From: Streptomyces sp. NBC_01233
Lineage (GTDB): Bacteria; Actinomycetota; Actinomycetes; Streptomycetales; Streptomycetaceae
Length of the DNA: 64,000 bases
Assembly: GCF_035989305.1 (NCBI RefSeq)
Contig: NZ_CP108514.1
Coordinates: 558,001 to 622,000, forward strand
Direction: 5' to 3'
A program made the position numbers and the translations under genes. Below the pieces are notes generated by a model. It did no database searches and was not told where the DNA came from. It saw only the letters and a program-made list of their open reading frames with translations. Position 1 is the stretch's first letter. Every line of letters starts with the position of its first letter. Below, piece after piece: positions 16,922 through 24,518 of the stretch.

Positions 16922-17275
16922 TCACCCGGGCCCCTGCACGGCCTGCACCTGCCCGTCGCGGTCCACGGTGAGCACCACCCGTTCGACCCGGTTTCCGACG
17001 GCCAGCGCGATCCACACGATGCCCCAGAGCAGGCAGGTGAAGACGGTCAGGACGGCGTGGAGCACATGGTTCACGGGGTGTCCGCGCACGAGGACCGCCT
17101 GCGTCGGGGTTCGCGACTCCACCCGCCAGCCGGTCACGACGTACTGGCCCACCGTCCAGTCGAGGATCGCCGTGCGCTGAGCGGCGTCCACGGGGCGGCC
17201 GTCCCCGGGAGGGATCAGGTCGTCCGGCGGTTGTGGCGGTAGGCCCCAGTGCCGCGATTCGTCACGCTCGGCCAT
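16922..17275 (-). CDS. Small membrane protein of unknown function
   Basis: A 117-residue protein: a hydrophilic N-terminal half (HWGLPPQPPDDLIPPGDGRP), a segment GWRVESRTPTQAVLVRGHPV, and one long hydrophobic helix (LHAVLTVFTCLLWGIVWIAL) near the C-terminus, then VDRDGQVQAVQ. It resembles actinobacterial proteins that read out a membrane potential of unknown purpose; no family name is certain. Start at ATG 17275 is supported by GGGGAGGCGAGCCGG. Confidence 0.7.
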   Translation of the reverse strand: MAERDESRHWGLPPQPPDDLIPPGDGRPVDAAQRTAILDWTVGQYVVTGWRVESRTPTQAVLVRGHPVNHVLHAVLTVFTCLLWGIVWIALAVGNRVERVVLTVDRDGQVQAVQGPG

Positions 17276-17488
17276 CCGGCTCGCCTCCCCGCACCGTCGG
17301 CGCCATCGGTCCGGTGACCTTCGTCTGCTCGGCCATGCATCCAGCCTGCCTGGCCGCGGGGAGTCCGGCACGCCGAGCGTGGTGGGCTTCGGGAAGAAGG
17401 ACGGTCGCAGACGCCGTCGAACGGCAACGCCCGGATGAGAGTCGAGCTCTCGTCCGGGCGTTCTCCACGAACCTGCGGTTCGGCGTGG

Positions 17489-17562
17489 CAGGGGCGGCAG
17501 GATTTGAACCTGCGGCCTTCGGTTTTGGAGACCGACGCTCTGACCAGCTGAGCTACACCCCT
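17489..17562 (-). tRNA. tRNA-Trp (CCA anticodon)
   Basis: The minus strand folds as a 74-nt tRNA: acceptor stem AGGGGTG/CGCCCCT (one G-T pair), D-arm GCTCAGCTGGTCAGAGC, anticodon stem TCGGT/ACCGA around the loop CTCCAAA giving anticodon CCA, and T-arm GCAGGTTCAAATCCTGC. The discriminator is G and the 3' CCA is not encoded. Confidence 0.97.
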
Positions 17563-17738
17563 TCGGTGGGACCCACCTTGGCACGGCCCGAGCCGGAGAT
17601 CCACTCTATTTCTTGCTCAACCGGGTGCGAGTCGCTCGCGGGTGTGGGCGCCGGAGCTCTTCAGCCAGTCGATCAGTTCGGCGTTCCCACGCGGGCCGCG
17701 GGTGGCGGGAGCCGAGGGTGCGGAGGATCGTGAGCAGG

Positions 17739-18401
17739 GTGACCCGTGCGACGGGGGGTTCGTCCGTGCCCCGAAGCCGGGGGCCGGGCCGTCCGGGCCG
17801 TGCGACGCGGCGTTGCGGCCGCCTCCGCGGCTCCCTGGTGGCGCTCGCCCTCCTCGCCCCCGCCCTGCTCGGCACGGCGCCCGGCGGCTCCGGCGAGACG
17901 ATCTCGCTCGCGGGGAACGAGCCTGGCCAGCGGCTCGACGTCACCCTCACACAAGTGGTGGACCCGGCGAGCCCGGCCGACCCCGGGCCCGACCCCGACC
18001 CCGACCCCGAGCCGGAGCCGGTGCCGGTGCCCAGTCCGGACCCCGATCCGGAGCTCGGGCCCACACCCCCGCCCGACGGATCCGACCGGCTCGTCGCCGT
18101 CCGGTTCCGGCTGGAGAACACCGGCACCGCCGTCTACCGGGACTCCCCCGCACCGGCCGCCCACCTCCTCGACGGCAACGGGCAGCGGTTCACCGGGCTC
18201 AACGCCCCCACGACAGCGGGCGCGAGCTTCCCCGACACCGTCACGCTCGACCCCGGCGGCACGGCGGTGGGCTTCATCACCTTCCGGCTCCCCGAGGACG
18301 CCGGCCTGGCCGCGGTCCAGTTCGCCCTCAACGGCGGCCTCGCCGACGACGTGGGCCAGTGGAGCCTCCCGCAGGACTCGCTCCAGGACTCCCGCCCGTA
18401 G
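17739..18401 (+). CDS. Secreted DUF4352-like protein
   Basis: A protein of about 220 residues with an N-terminal signal segment (SLVALALLAPALLGTAPGG), an acidic proline-rich linker made of PDPDPDPEPEPVPV-type repeats (about residues 90-115), and a beta-rich domain (DRLVAVRFRLENTGTAVYRD, TVTLDPGGTAVGFITFRLPE) as in DUF4352 extracellular proteins. The function is unknown. The GTG at 17739 is chosen with GGAGG 12 bases upstream; a GTG at 17730 or an earlier start in the same open frame is possible. Confidence 0.65.
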   Translation: MTRATGGSSVPRSRGPGRPGRATRRCGRLRGSLVALALLAPALLGTAPGGSGETISLAGNEPGQRLDVTLTQVVDPASPADPGPDPDPDPEPEPVPVPSPDPDPELGPTPPPDGSDRLVAVRFRLENTGTAVYRDSPAPAAHLLDGNGQRFTGLNAPTTAGASFPDTVTLDPGGTAVGFITFRLPEDAGLAAVQFALNGGLADDVGQWSLPQDSLQDSRP

Positions 18402-18446
18402 AGCGTGCCTCCCCGGGCCCCCGGCGAGCGAGTTCCAGCCACCCCC

Positions 18447-18475
18447 TTGACCGTCCTGGTCCAGACCAATAGTTT
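18447..18475 (+). promoter_or_regulatory. Chitinase promoter with a DasR-type box between -35 and -10
   Basis: TTGACC at 18447-18452 and TAGTTT at 18470-18475 are spaced by 17 bp. The spacer contains TGGTCCAGACCA at 18457-18468, the 12-bp element known from Streptomyces chitinase promoters and matching the DasR-responsive (dre) consensus. A bound repressor would cover the promoter core. Confidence 0.8.
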
Positions 18476-18531
18476 CCGGCATGCACCGCGCACGCGCTCA
18501 CGCCCACCCCCCGCCTCCGCAAAGGAAGCCC

Positions 18532-19863
18532 ATGCGCCGCAGCATGCTCGGCAGGCTGGCCGTCGCCGCCTGTTCCCTCTCCCTGCTCACCGCCTTCGCG
18601 CCCGCCGCCGGTGCGGACGGCGGCGGGGCGAGCGGACCCGGCCGCTCGTACAAGAAGGTCGGCTACTTCACCCAATGGGGCGTCTACGGGCGGGACTTCC
18701 AGGTCCGGGACCTCGATGCGAACGGCTCCGCCGACAAGCTCACCCACATCAACTACGCATTCGGCAATGTCAGCCCGCAGGGCACGTGCTTCACCGGGAA
18801 CGTACCCGGCGAGGCCGACGCATGGGCCGACTACGTCCGTCCGCTGGACGCCGAGAACTCCGTCGACGGGGTCGCCGACACACCGGAGCAGCCGCTCGCC
18901 GGCAACTTCAACCAGCTGCGCGAGCTCAAGGCCAAGCACCCCGGCCTCAAGGTGCTGATCTCGCTGGGCGGTTGGAGCTGGTCCACCCATTTCTCGGACG
19001 CCGCCCTCACCCCGGCCTCCCGCAAGGCCTTCGTCGAGTCCTGCATCGACCTCTACATCAAGGGCAACCTCCCGCAGGACGGCAGCCGCGGCGGCGCGGG
19101 AGCGGCCGCAGGCGTGTTCGACGGGATCGACCTCGACTGGGAGTGGCCCGGTTCCGCGGGCGACACCGACACGAAGTTCCGGCCGGAGGACAAGCGCAAC
19201 TTCACCGAGCTCGTCAAGGAGTTCCGCACCCGGCTCGACGCGTACGCGAAGAGCACACGGAAGAAGACGAAGTACGAGCTGACCGCCTTCGTCCCGACCG
19301 CCCCCGCCAAGATCGACGCGGGCTTCGACGTCCGCCGGATCATGCGGGACCTCGACTTCGTGACCCTCCAGGGCTACGACTTCCACGTCTCCGGCGAGTC
19401 GACGACCGCGCAGCAGTCCGCGCTCTACGCCCGGGGCGACTTCAGCGTCGACGGCACGGTGGACGCCTGGCGCCTGCGCGGAGCGCCCGCGCACAAGCTG
19501 GTGATGGGCATGCCCTTCTACGGACAGGGCTGGACCGGCGTCAGCGGCGGCGGGGACGGCATGGGGCAGCCCGCCACGGGCCCGGCGCCGGCCACCTGGT
19601 CCGCCGGGTACGAGGACTACAAGGCGCTGAAGAAGCTGGCCGACTCCGGCACCTACCAGGTCCACCGGGACCGGCGCGGGGGCCATGCCTGGCTGTTCGA
19701 CGGCACCACCCTGTGGACCTACGACGACCCGCAGGTGCTCCGCGCCAAGACCGCCTACGTCCGCGAACACGGCCTGGGCGGCGCGATGTTCTGGTCGCTC
19801 GACGCGGACACCTCCGACGGCGAGCTGATGACGGCCATCGACCGCGGGCTGCGCGGGCGCTGA
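18532..19863 (+). CDS. Secreted GH18 chitinase
   Basis: A 443-residue glycoside hydrolase family 18 enzyme that cleaves chitin with retention. It has a signal peptide (RRSMLGRLAVAACSLSLLTA..), a (beta/alpha)8 barrel with VLISLGGWSWS, the catalytic motif FDGIDLDWEWP (Glu is the acid), and YDFHVSGES. No separate chitin-binding domain is present. The ATG at 18532 has AAAGGAAGCCC upstream; an ATG at 18481 lies very close to the promoter -10 and is less likely. Expression should respond to N-acetylglucosamine through DasR, judging from the box in its promoter. Confidence 0.93.
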   Translation: MRRSMLGRLAVAACSLSLLTAFAPAAGADGGGASGPGRSYKKVGYFTQWGVYGRDFQVRDLDANGSADKLTHINYAFGNVSPQGTCFTGNVPGEADAWADYVRPLDAENSVDGVADTPEQPLAGNFNQLRELKAKHPGLKVLISLGGWSWSTHFSDAALTPASRKAFVESCIDLYIKGNLPQDGSRGGAGAAAGVFDGIDLDWEWPGSAGDTDTKFRPEDKRNFTELVKEFRTRLDAYAKSTRKKTKYELTAFVPTAPAKIDAGFDVRRIMRDLDFVTLQGYDFHVSGESTTAQQSALYARGDFSVDGTVDAWRLRGAPAHKLVMGMPFYGQGWTGVSGGGDGMGQPATGPAPATWSAGYEDYKALKKLADSGTYQVHRDRRGGHAWLFDGTTLWTYDDPQVLRAKTAYVREHGLGGAMFWSLDADTSDGELMTAIDRGLRGR

Positions 19864-20003
19864 CCGGCACCCGGACCGGCGTCACCGGCGGGGCGTTCGG
19901 CCCTGGCGCCCCGCCGGCCTCACCGCCGACGCCGCTGACCGGCGCCGCCGGGCCGCGGAAATCCATCCGGCCCGGCGGTGTCCCTCCACGTACGCTCCCC
20001 CGC

Positions 20004-21185
20004 ATGAGGAACTCGACGGTACGGGCGGTCAACCACCTGACGACGCGCTGGGCCGCCGCGCAGGCCCCGGCCGGGGACACGAGCAGCGTGTTCACCGCGG
20101 CCGGGGTCTGGCCGCTGCTCGCCCTGCTCGCGGACGGCTCGGGCGGTGCGGCCCGCGCCGAACTGGCTCACGCCCTGGGCATACCCGCCGAAGCCGCGGC
20201 CGGAGCCGCACGGGAGCTGCTGGCCGCCCTTGCCGGCGTACGGGGGCTGCGGACGGCGACCGGGCTGTGGGCCAAGGCCGGACTCCCGTTGGAGGAGGAC
20301 TGGTCGGCGAAGCTCCCGGCCGGCGCCCGGGGCATGCTGACGGGGAACCCGGACGCCGACGCCAAGACCCTGGACGCTTGGGCGTCGGACCGGACGGGCG
20401 GGCTGATCGAGCGCATGCCGGTGCTCCTCGACGAGCACAGCCTGCTGGTCCTCGCCTCCGCGCTCGCGCTGCGGCTGAGGTGGATCCAGCCGTTCGACGA
20501 GGCGTACGGAGAGCCGTTCGCCGGCCCGTGGGCCGGCCGGCCCGTGCGCACGCTGGTCCGGAGCACCTCCCTGCTCGACCGGGTCCGGGTGGCGCACGGC
20601 CCGTCCGGTGCGGTCACCCTGTTGGAGGTCGTCGGCACGGCGGGAGTCGACGTCCACCTCGTGCTGGGCGAGCCCGAAGCGCCGGTCGGCGACACGCTCA
20701 CCACCGCGATCGCCGCCGTCACCAAGGCCCTCCCCGCCACGGGAGCGAGCCTCCTCCCGGACGGGAGCCCCGGTCCGGGCCTGGCCGTCGCCGCCGTGGC
20801 CGCCTACTCCCCCGAACCCCGGCTGGACATCGAGACGGTGGCCTTCGAGGTGCGGTCCGAGCACGACCTCCTGGACCACGCCCGGCTGTTCGGACTGGAA
20901 GCCGCCACCGACAGCGACCGCGGTCACTTCCCCGGCATCAGCTCCCAACCGCTGGCCATCGCTTCGGCCCGGCAGTCCGCACTGGCCCGGTTCCACGCCG
21001 AGGGCTTCGAGGCCGCGGCCGTCACCGCCTTCGGGGCCGCGGCCGGCTGCGCACCGACCCGGCCCCGGTACCGGGCGCGCCGGGCCGAGGTGTACTTCGA
21101 CCGGCCGTTCGGGTTCCTGACCGTTCACCGCACCTCCCGGCTGGTCCTGGCGGCCGGGTGGGTCGCCGAGCCCGACTCCCCCTGA
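20004..21185 (+). CDS. Serpin-family protein
   Basis: A 393-residue serpin-like protein without a clear signal peptide. The shutter and breach regions are recognisable: AVNHLTTRWAAAQA, SALARFHAEGFEAAAVTAF (the hinge of the reactive-centre loop), VYFDRPFGFLTVHRTS at the C-terminal strand. Serpins inhibit serine or cysteine proteases by a trapping mechanism; whether this one is inhibitory depends on the reactive loop and cannot be told. The ATG at 20004 is weakly supported. The 3' end overlaps the convergent kinase gene by about 60 bases. Confidence 0.8.
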   Translation: MRNSTVRAVNHLTTRWAAAQAPAGDTSSVFTAAGVWPLLALLADGSGGAARAELAHALGIPAEAAAGAARELLAALAGVRGLRTATGLWAKAGLPLEEDWSAKLPAGARGMLTGNPDADAKTLDAWASDRTGGLIERMPVLLDEHSLLVLASALALRLRWIQPFDEAYGEPFAGPWAGRPVRTLVRSTSLLDRVRVAHGPSGAVTLLEVVGTAGVDVHLVLGEPEAPVGDTLTTAIAAVTKALPATGASLLPDGSPGPGLAVAAVAAYSPEPRLDIETVAFEVRSEHDLLDHARLFGLEAATDSDRGHFPGISSQPLAIASARQSALARFHAEGFEAAAVTAFGAAAGCAPTRPRYRARRAEVYFDRPFGFLTVHRTSRLVLAAGWVAEPDSP

Positions 21186-22159
21186 GTCTCGGCCCGGTGG
21201 GCGGCGGCCAGGGCCGCCGTCTCCTCGAAGGAGGGGACGTGCCCGGTGCCGCCGCGGCCGGAGACCGAGAGGGAGGCCGCTGCCGTGCCGTACGCCACGG
21301 CGTCCGCGAGGGTGTCGCCGAGGGCGAGCCGGGCGGTGGTGGTGCCGGTGAAGCAGTCGCCGGCGCCGGTCGCGTCCACCGGCGCGGGGTGCACGGGCAC
21401 GGGGTGGTACGCCGCCCGCGTGCCGTCGTGCAGCAGCAGCCGGTCCGCGCCGGCGGTGACCGCGACCGTACGGGCGCCGAGCGCGCGGAAGCGGGCCGCG
21501 GCGGTGCGCGCGTCGTCGGTGTCGACGAGGGCCCGGGCGTCGGCCGGGCAGGAGGTCTTGAGCAGCCCGGTCAGCGGGGCGATCCGGGCGAGCAGCTCCC
21601 GGGCCTCGGCCCGGGAGGTCAGCCGGGAGCGGAAGTTGGGGTCGTACGAGAGGTGCCCGCCCGCCCCGTGCACGAGGTGCGCGGCGGCCAGTACGGCGCT
21701 CCGGCAGCTCGGCGACAGGGCGCCGGTGATGCCGCTGGTGACGAGCGCCCCGCAGCGGGTCAGCAGCTCGCGCCAGGAGTCGACGTGCGCGGGCGCGAGG
21801 GTGGAACCGGCGCTGCGGGTACGCCAGTAGACGAACTCGCGGTCGCCGTCGGTGTCGGCGCCGAGCAGGTAGGCGCCGTTGGGGCGCGGGGCGCGGCGCA
21901 CGTGGGAGACGTCCACGCCGAGCCCGGCGGCCCGGCGCAGCAGCGGGATGCCGAGCTCGTCGTCGCCGACCACGGCGAGCAGGGCGGTCCGGGCCCCTGC
22001 CGCGGCCGCGGCGGCCGCCGCGTTGAGTGCGTCCCCGGAGTAGGAGATGCGGGCCGGGGTGCCCTCGGCGGCCTCGCGCAGGGCGGTGCCCGCGTGGATC
22101 TCGACGAGGACCTCGCCGAGTACGAGGACGTCGTAGGCCGGGGCGGATCGCCGGGACAC
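21125..22159 (-). CDS. 2-keto-3-deoxygluconate kinase (PfkB family)
   Basis: A 344-residue sugar kinase that phosphorylates 2-keto-3-deoxygluconate to KDPG. The PfkB signatures are present: the N-terminal VLVLGEVLVEIHAG, the glycine-rich ALNAAAAAAAAGARTALLA region, and the C-terminal DATGAGDCFTGTT with the catalytic Asp. Substrate assignment rests on the KDPG aldolase gene immediately upstream, whose stop is two bases from this GTG start (22159). The C-terminal tail after FEETAALAAAHR is unusually long and overlaps the serpin gene. Confidence 0.85.
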   Translation of the reverse strand: MSRRSAPAYDVLVLGEVLVEIHAGTALREAAEGTPARISYSGDALNAAAAAAAAGARTALLAVVGDDELGIPLLRRAAGLGVDVSHVRRAPRPNGAYLLGADTDGDREFVYWRTRSAGSTLAPAHVDSWRELLTRCGALVTSGITGALSPSCRSAVLAAAHLVHGAGGHLSYDPNFRSRLTSRAEARELLARIAPLTGLLKTSCPADARALVDTDDARTAAARFRALGARTVAVTAGADRLLLHDGTRAAYHPVPVHPAPVDATGAGDCFTGTTTARLALGDTLADAVAYGTAAASLSVSGRGGTGHVPSFEETAALAAAHRAETQGESGSATHPAARTSREVR

Positions 22160-22161
22160 GG

Positions 22162-22851
22162 TCAGTGCTCCCCGACCGCGTCCGAGCCGGCGCCGGCACC
22201 CGCGGGCACCTCCGCATCCGTGTCGCCGTCGCCGTGCGCGGGGCGCGGACGGGCCAGCCCGGCGAATACGGCGGCCAGTTCGACCGGGTCGGCCGGCAGG
22301 CCGTTGCCGATGCCGACGGCCGTCGCGCCCGCGGCCAGCCAGTCGGGGACTTCGGCGGGCCGGATGCCGCCGGTCGGGATGATCACCGCCCCGGGCAGGA
22401 CCGCCCTGAGGGAGCGGATGAATCCGGGGCCGCCCACGTGGGCCGGGAAGACCTTGGCCGCGCCCGCGGCGCGGACGGCGGCGGCGATCTCGCCCGGGGT
22501 GAACCCGCCCTCGATGAAGACGGCTCGGCGGCGCCGGGCGACCTCGCGGACCTCGGGAGCCGGATAGGGGGAGATCAGGAAGGCGGCGCCCGCGTCCAGG
22601 GCGGTCCCGGCCTGCGCGGCGGTGGTGACGGTGCCGACGCCGATGAGGGCGGGGCGGCCGTGCGCGTCGTCGAGGGGGGCTGCACGGGTGAGGGCTTCGG
22701 CCCATCCGGGGGTGGAGGTGGTCAGTTCGACGGCGCGGCAGCCGGCGGCGAGCAGGGCGGTGGTGCGGCGGACGGCCTCGTCGGCGTCGGCGTCGCGCAG
22801 CACCGGCAGCAACCGCTGAGCCGCCAGCACCTCGTACGGGTGGCTGGGCAA
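22162..22851 (-). CDS. KDPG aldolase (2-keto-3-deoxy-6-phosphogluconate aldolase)
   Basis: A 229-residue class I aldolase that splits KDPG into pyruvate and glyceraldehyde 3-phosphate. It has the family landmarks: LLPVLRDADADEAVRRTTAL, VELTTSTPGWAE, GVGTVTTAAQA, FIEGGFTPGEIAAA, AAKVFPAHVGGPGF (the Schiff-base Lys) and IIPTGGI. A TTG start at 22851 fits a GGGAGG site six bases upstream. It is first in an operon with the kinase. The C-terminal 25 residues are acidic and low-complexity. Confidence 0.88.
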   Translation of the reverse strand: MPSHPYEVLAAQRLLPVLRDADADEAVRRTTALLAAGCRAVELTTSTPGWAEALTRAAPLDDAHGRPALIGVGTVTTAAQAGTALDAGAAFLISPYPAPEVREVARRRRAVFIEGGFTPGEIAAAVRAAGAAKVFPAHVGGPGFIRSLRAVLPGAVIIPTGGIRPAEVPDWLAAGATAVGIGNGLPADPVELAAVFAGLARPRPAHGDGDTDAEVPAGAGAGSDAVGEH

Positions 22852-22867
22852 GGAAGACCTCCCGTTT

Positions 22868-22884
22868 GTTCCACATAGCGGAAC
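22868..22884 (+). promoter_or_regulatory. Candidate IclR-type operator
   Basis: GTTCC-ACATAGC-GGAAC, a perfect 5-bp inverted repeat in the gap between the KDPG aldolase start and the divergent IclR gene. A second GGAAC occurs at 22900-22904. Spacing and form suit a regulator dimer; binding is inferred. Confidence 0.5.
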
Positions 22885-22908
22885 GACGTACCGTATGACG
22901 GAACCATT

Positions 22909-22920
22909 TGGTCTAGACCC
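22909..22920 (+). promoter_or_regulatory. DasR-type box (dre-like)
   Basis: TGGTCTAGACCC matches the dre core TGGTCTAGACCA at 11 of 12 positions and includes the perfect palindrome GGTCTAGACC. It lies 20 bases upstream of the IclR start and 58 bases upstream of the aldolase start. Confidence 0.7.
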
Positions 22921-22940
22921 TACCCACGTCGGGAGTTCCC

Positions 22941-23729
22941 GTGTCAACGGATGTGGACGAAGTCCCGGACGGAGTGCGCGCCGGGCGGACCTCCGCGGCC
23001 GGTTCCGCACTGGAGAAGTCCCTGCGCGTCCTGGAGGCGGTCGCGGCGCCCGGCGGACCGCACCGGCTGACCGATCTGGCGGCGGCGGCCGCGGTCCCCA
23101 AGTCGAGCACCTTCCGCATCCTTGCCTCCCTGGTCGAGCAGGGCTTCGTACGCCAGGAGGCCGAGAGCCGGTACGGGGTGGGGCCGCGGCTGCGCGGACT
23201 GTCCGCCCTCGTCGGCGGCGGGGAGCCGCCGAGCATCGGGCGCATCCTGGGCGAACTGCAGGAGAACACCGGCCAGACGGTCCATCTCGCCCTGCACAGC
23301 GGGGAGACGATCACCTACATCCGCAAGCTGGAGAGCGACCAGCCCTTCCGGACGGCCTCGCGCATCGGCATGCGCATGCCGCTGCACACGACCGCGATCG
23401 GCAAGAGCATCCTGGCCCACCTGCCCGCCGATGAGGTGCGGGACCTGATCGCCGCCACCGGCCTGCCGCGCCGGACACCGCAGACGCTCACCACCGCGCG
23501 GGCGCTGCACGCCCAGCTGGCGCAGGTCCGCGCCCGGGGCTACGCGCTGGACGACGAGGAGAACGAGCCCACCATCCGCTGCATCGGCGCCGCGATCCTG
23601 GGCCCGTCGGGCCGGCCGGTCGGCGGGGTCAGCATCAGCACCGTCACGTTCCTGGTCTCCCGCGAGGAGATCGAGGCGTACGCACCCGCCCTGCGCGCGG
23701 CCACGGAGGCCCTGGCTCCGCTGCTGTGA
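22941..23729 (+). CDS. IclR-family transcriptional regulator (KdgR-like)
   Basis: A 262-residue regulator with an N-terminal winged helix (KSLRVLEAVAAPGGPHRLTD, VPKSSTFRILASLVEQGFV) and a C-terminal IclR effector domain (GQTVHLALHSGETITYIRKL, PLHTTAIGKSILAHLP, GGVSISTVTFLVS). Members of this family respond to small acids. Its divergent position beside the KDG kinase/KDPG aldolase operon suggests it represses that operon in response to KDG or a related acid; this is inference. The GTG at 22941 is preceded by GGGAG. Confidence 0.88.
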   Translation: MSTDVDEVPDGVRAGRTSAAGSALEKSLRVLEAVAAPGGPHRLTDLAAAAAVPKSSTFRILASLVEQGFVRQEAESRYGVGPRLRGLSALVGGGEPPSIGRILGELQENTGQTVHLALHSGETITYIRKLESDQPFRTASRIGMRMPLHTTAIGKSILAHLPADEVRDLIAATGLPRRTPQTLTTARALHAQLAQVRARGYALDDEENEPTIRCIGAAILGPSGRPVGGVSISTVTFLVSREEIEAYAPALRAATEALAPLL

Positions 23730-23973
23730 CGCCCGGGGCGATCGTTCACGGAACCCCGTTGCGGCCGCTCCGGAAGAGGTCGTCAGCGGGTGCGTGCGGC
23801 GGGGGGCTGCTCTAGCGTCGAAGGTGGAAGGGGAGGCTTTGCCGAGCCGGTCCGGTGCGGGGCCCGGGCACCGCGGCCGTACACCGGCCGCGTGCGCTCG
23901 GCGCCGTTTCCCGCGCGGATCCGACACACCAGGTCCCGGGCCGCGCGACGATCCCGGAGAGCAGGTGCATTCC
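23730..23973. other. Intergenic, no gene seen
   Basis: Between the IclR gene and the small secreted protein. No ORF, hairpin or known site stands out. Confidence 0.4.
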
Positions 23974-24246
23974 ATGCGCACGTCGACCCGTATCGCAGGT
24001 GTCCTCACCGGTCTGACCCTCGCCCTCGGTGGCGCGGCCCTTGTGGCCCCCGCCGCCCACGCGGACGTCTCGGCCTGCATCAACCAGGTCGAACGCGAGT
24101 TGCAGGGCGGTGAAGCCTCGGCCGCCATCCGGACGGCGTGCTACGACGCCCAGTCCGGCAACCAAGAGAAGTGTGTGACCGGCCTGACCGCGAGCAGTGT
24201 GACCAACGGGACCGCGGTGAGCGCCTGCAAGGTGGCCCCCGACTAG
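23974..24246 (+). CDS. Small secreted protein with four cysteines
   Basis: A 90-residue protein with a clear signal peptide (MRTSTRIAGVLTGLTLALGG, cut near AHA-DVS). The mature part (VSACINQVERELQGGEASAA) has Cys residues in SACIN, TACYD, KCVTG and SACKV, which could form two disulfides. No known family is recognised. The ATG at 23974 has GGAGAGCAGG upstream. Confidence 0.7.
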   Translation: MRTSTRIAGVLTGLTLALGGAALVAPAAHADVSACINQVERELQGGEASAAIRTACYDAQSGNQEKCVTGLTASSVTNGTAVSACKVAPD

Positions 24247-24420
24247 CAGATCCGTACGTGAACCGAGCGCCGCCCTTGACCGAACGGGCCGAGGGCGGCG
24301 CTCCGTCGCGCCCGGTTCCGGCCCCGGACCCCGGCTCCGGCCTCCGCCCCCGGCCGTGCTTCCATGTGGTTCCGCGTCCCTTCGCCCGCACGGCCCGCTC
24401 CGGAGGCCGGCAGAACGACT

Positions 24421-24439
24421 TCCCGAAAAACTTTCGGGA
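24421..24439 (+). promoter_or_regulatory. Perfect palindrome upstream of the sigma-CAP gene
   Basis: TCCCGAAA-AAC-TTTCGGGA: 8-bp arms around a 3-base centre, 79 bases before the ATG. It lies in a locally AT-richer stretch. It is more likely an operator or promoter element than a terminator for the small secreted gene, which ended 175 bases earlier. Confidence 0.5.
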
Positions 24440-24518
24440 TAAGTGTTATCGAGGCCCCCGTCGACGGTCTCCCAGGTATCGGGCATCATCGACCGCCGGT
24501 ACGGACAGGGAACATCAC

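Noticed and set aside
17489..17562. tRNA-Trp as attachment site for the mobile region
   Set aside because: No repeat of the tRNA 3' end was seen elsewhere in the window, and ordinary genes separate it from the mobile block.
18405..21185. Very long plus-strand frame across the chitinase and serpin genes
   Set aside because: Its first half is an out-of-frame reading of the chitinase; only the part from 20004 (serpin) is real.
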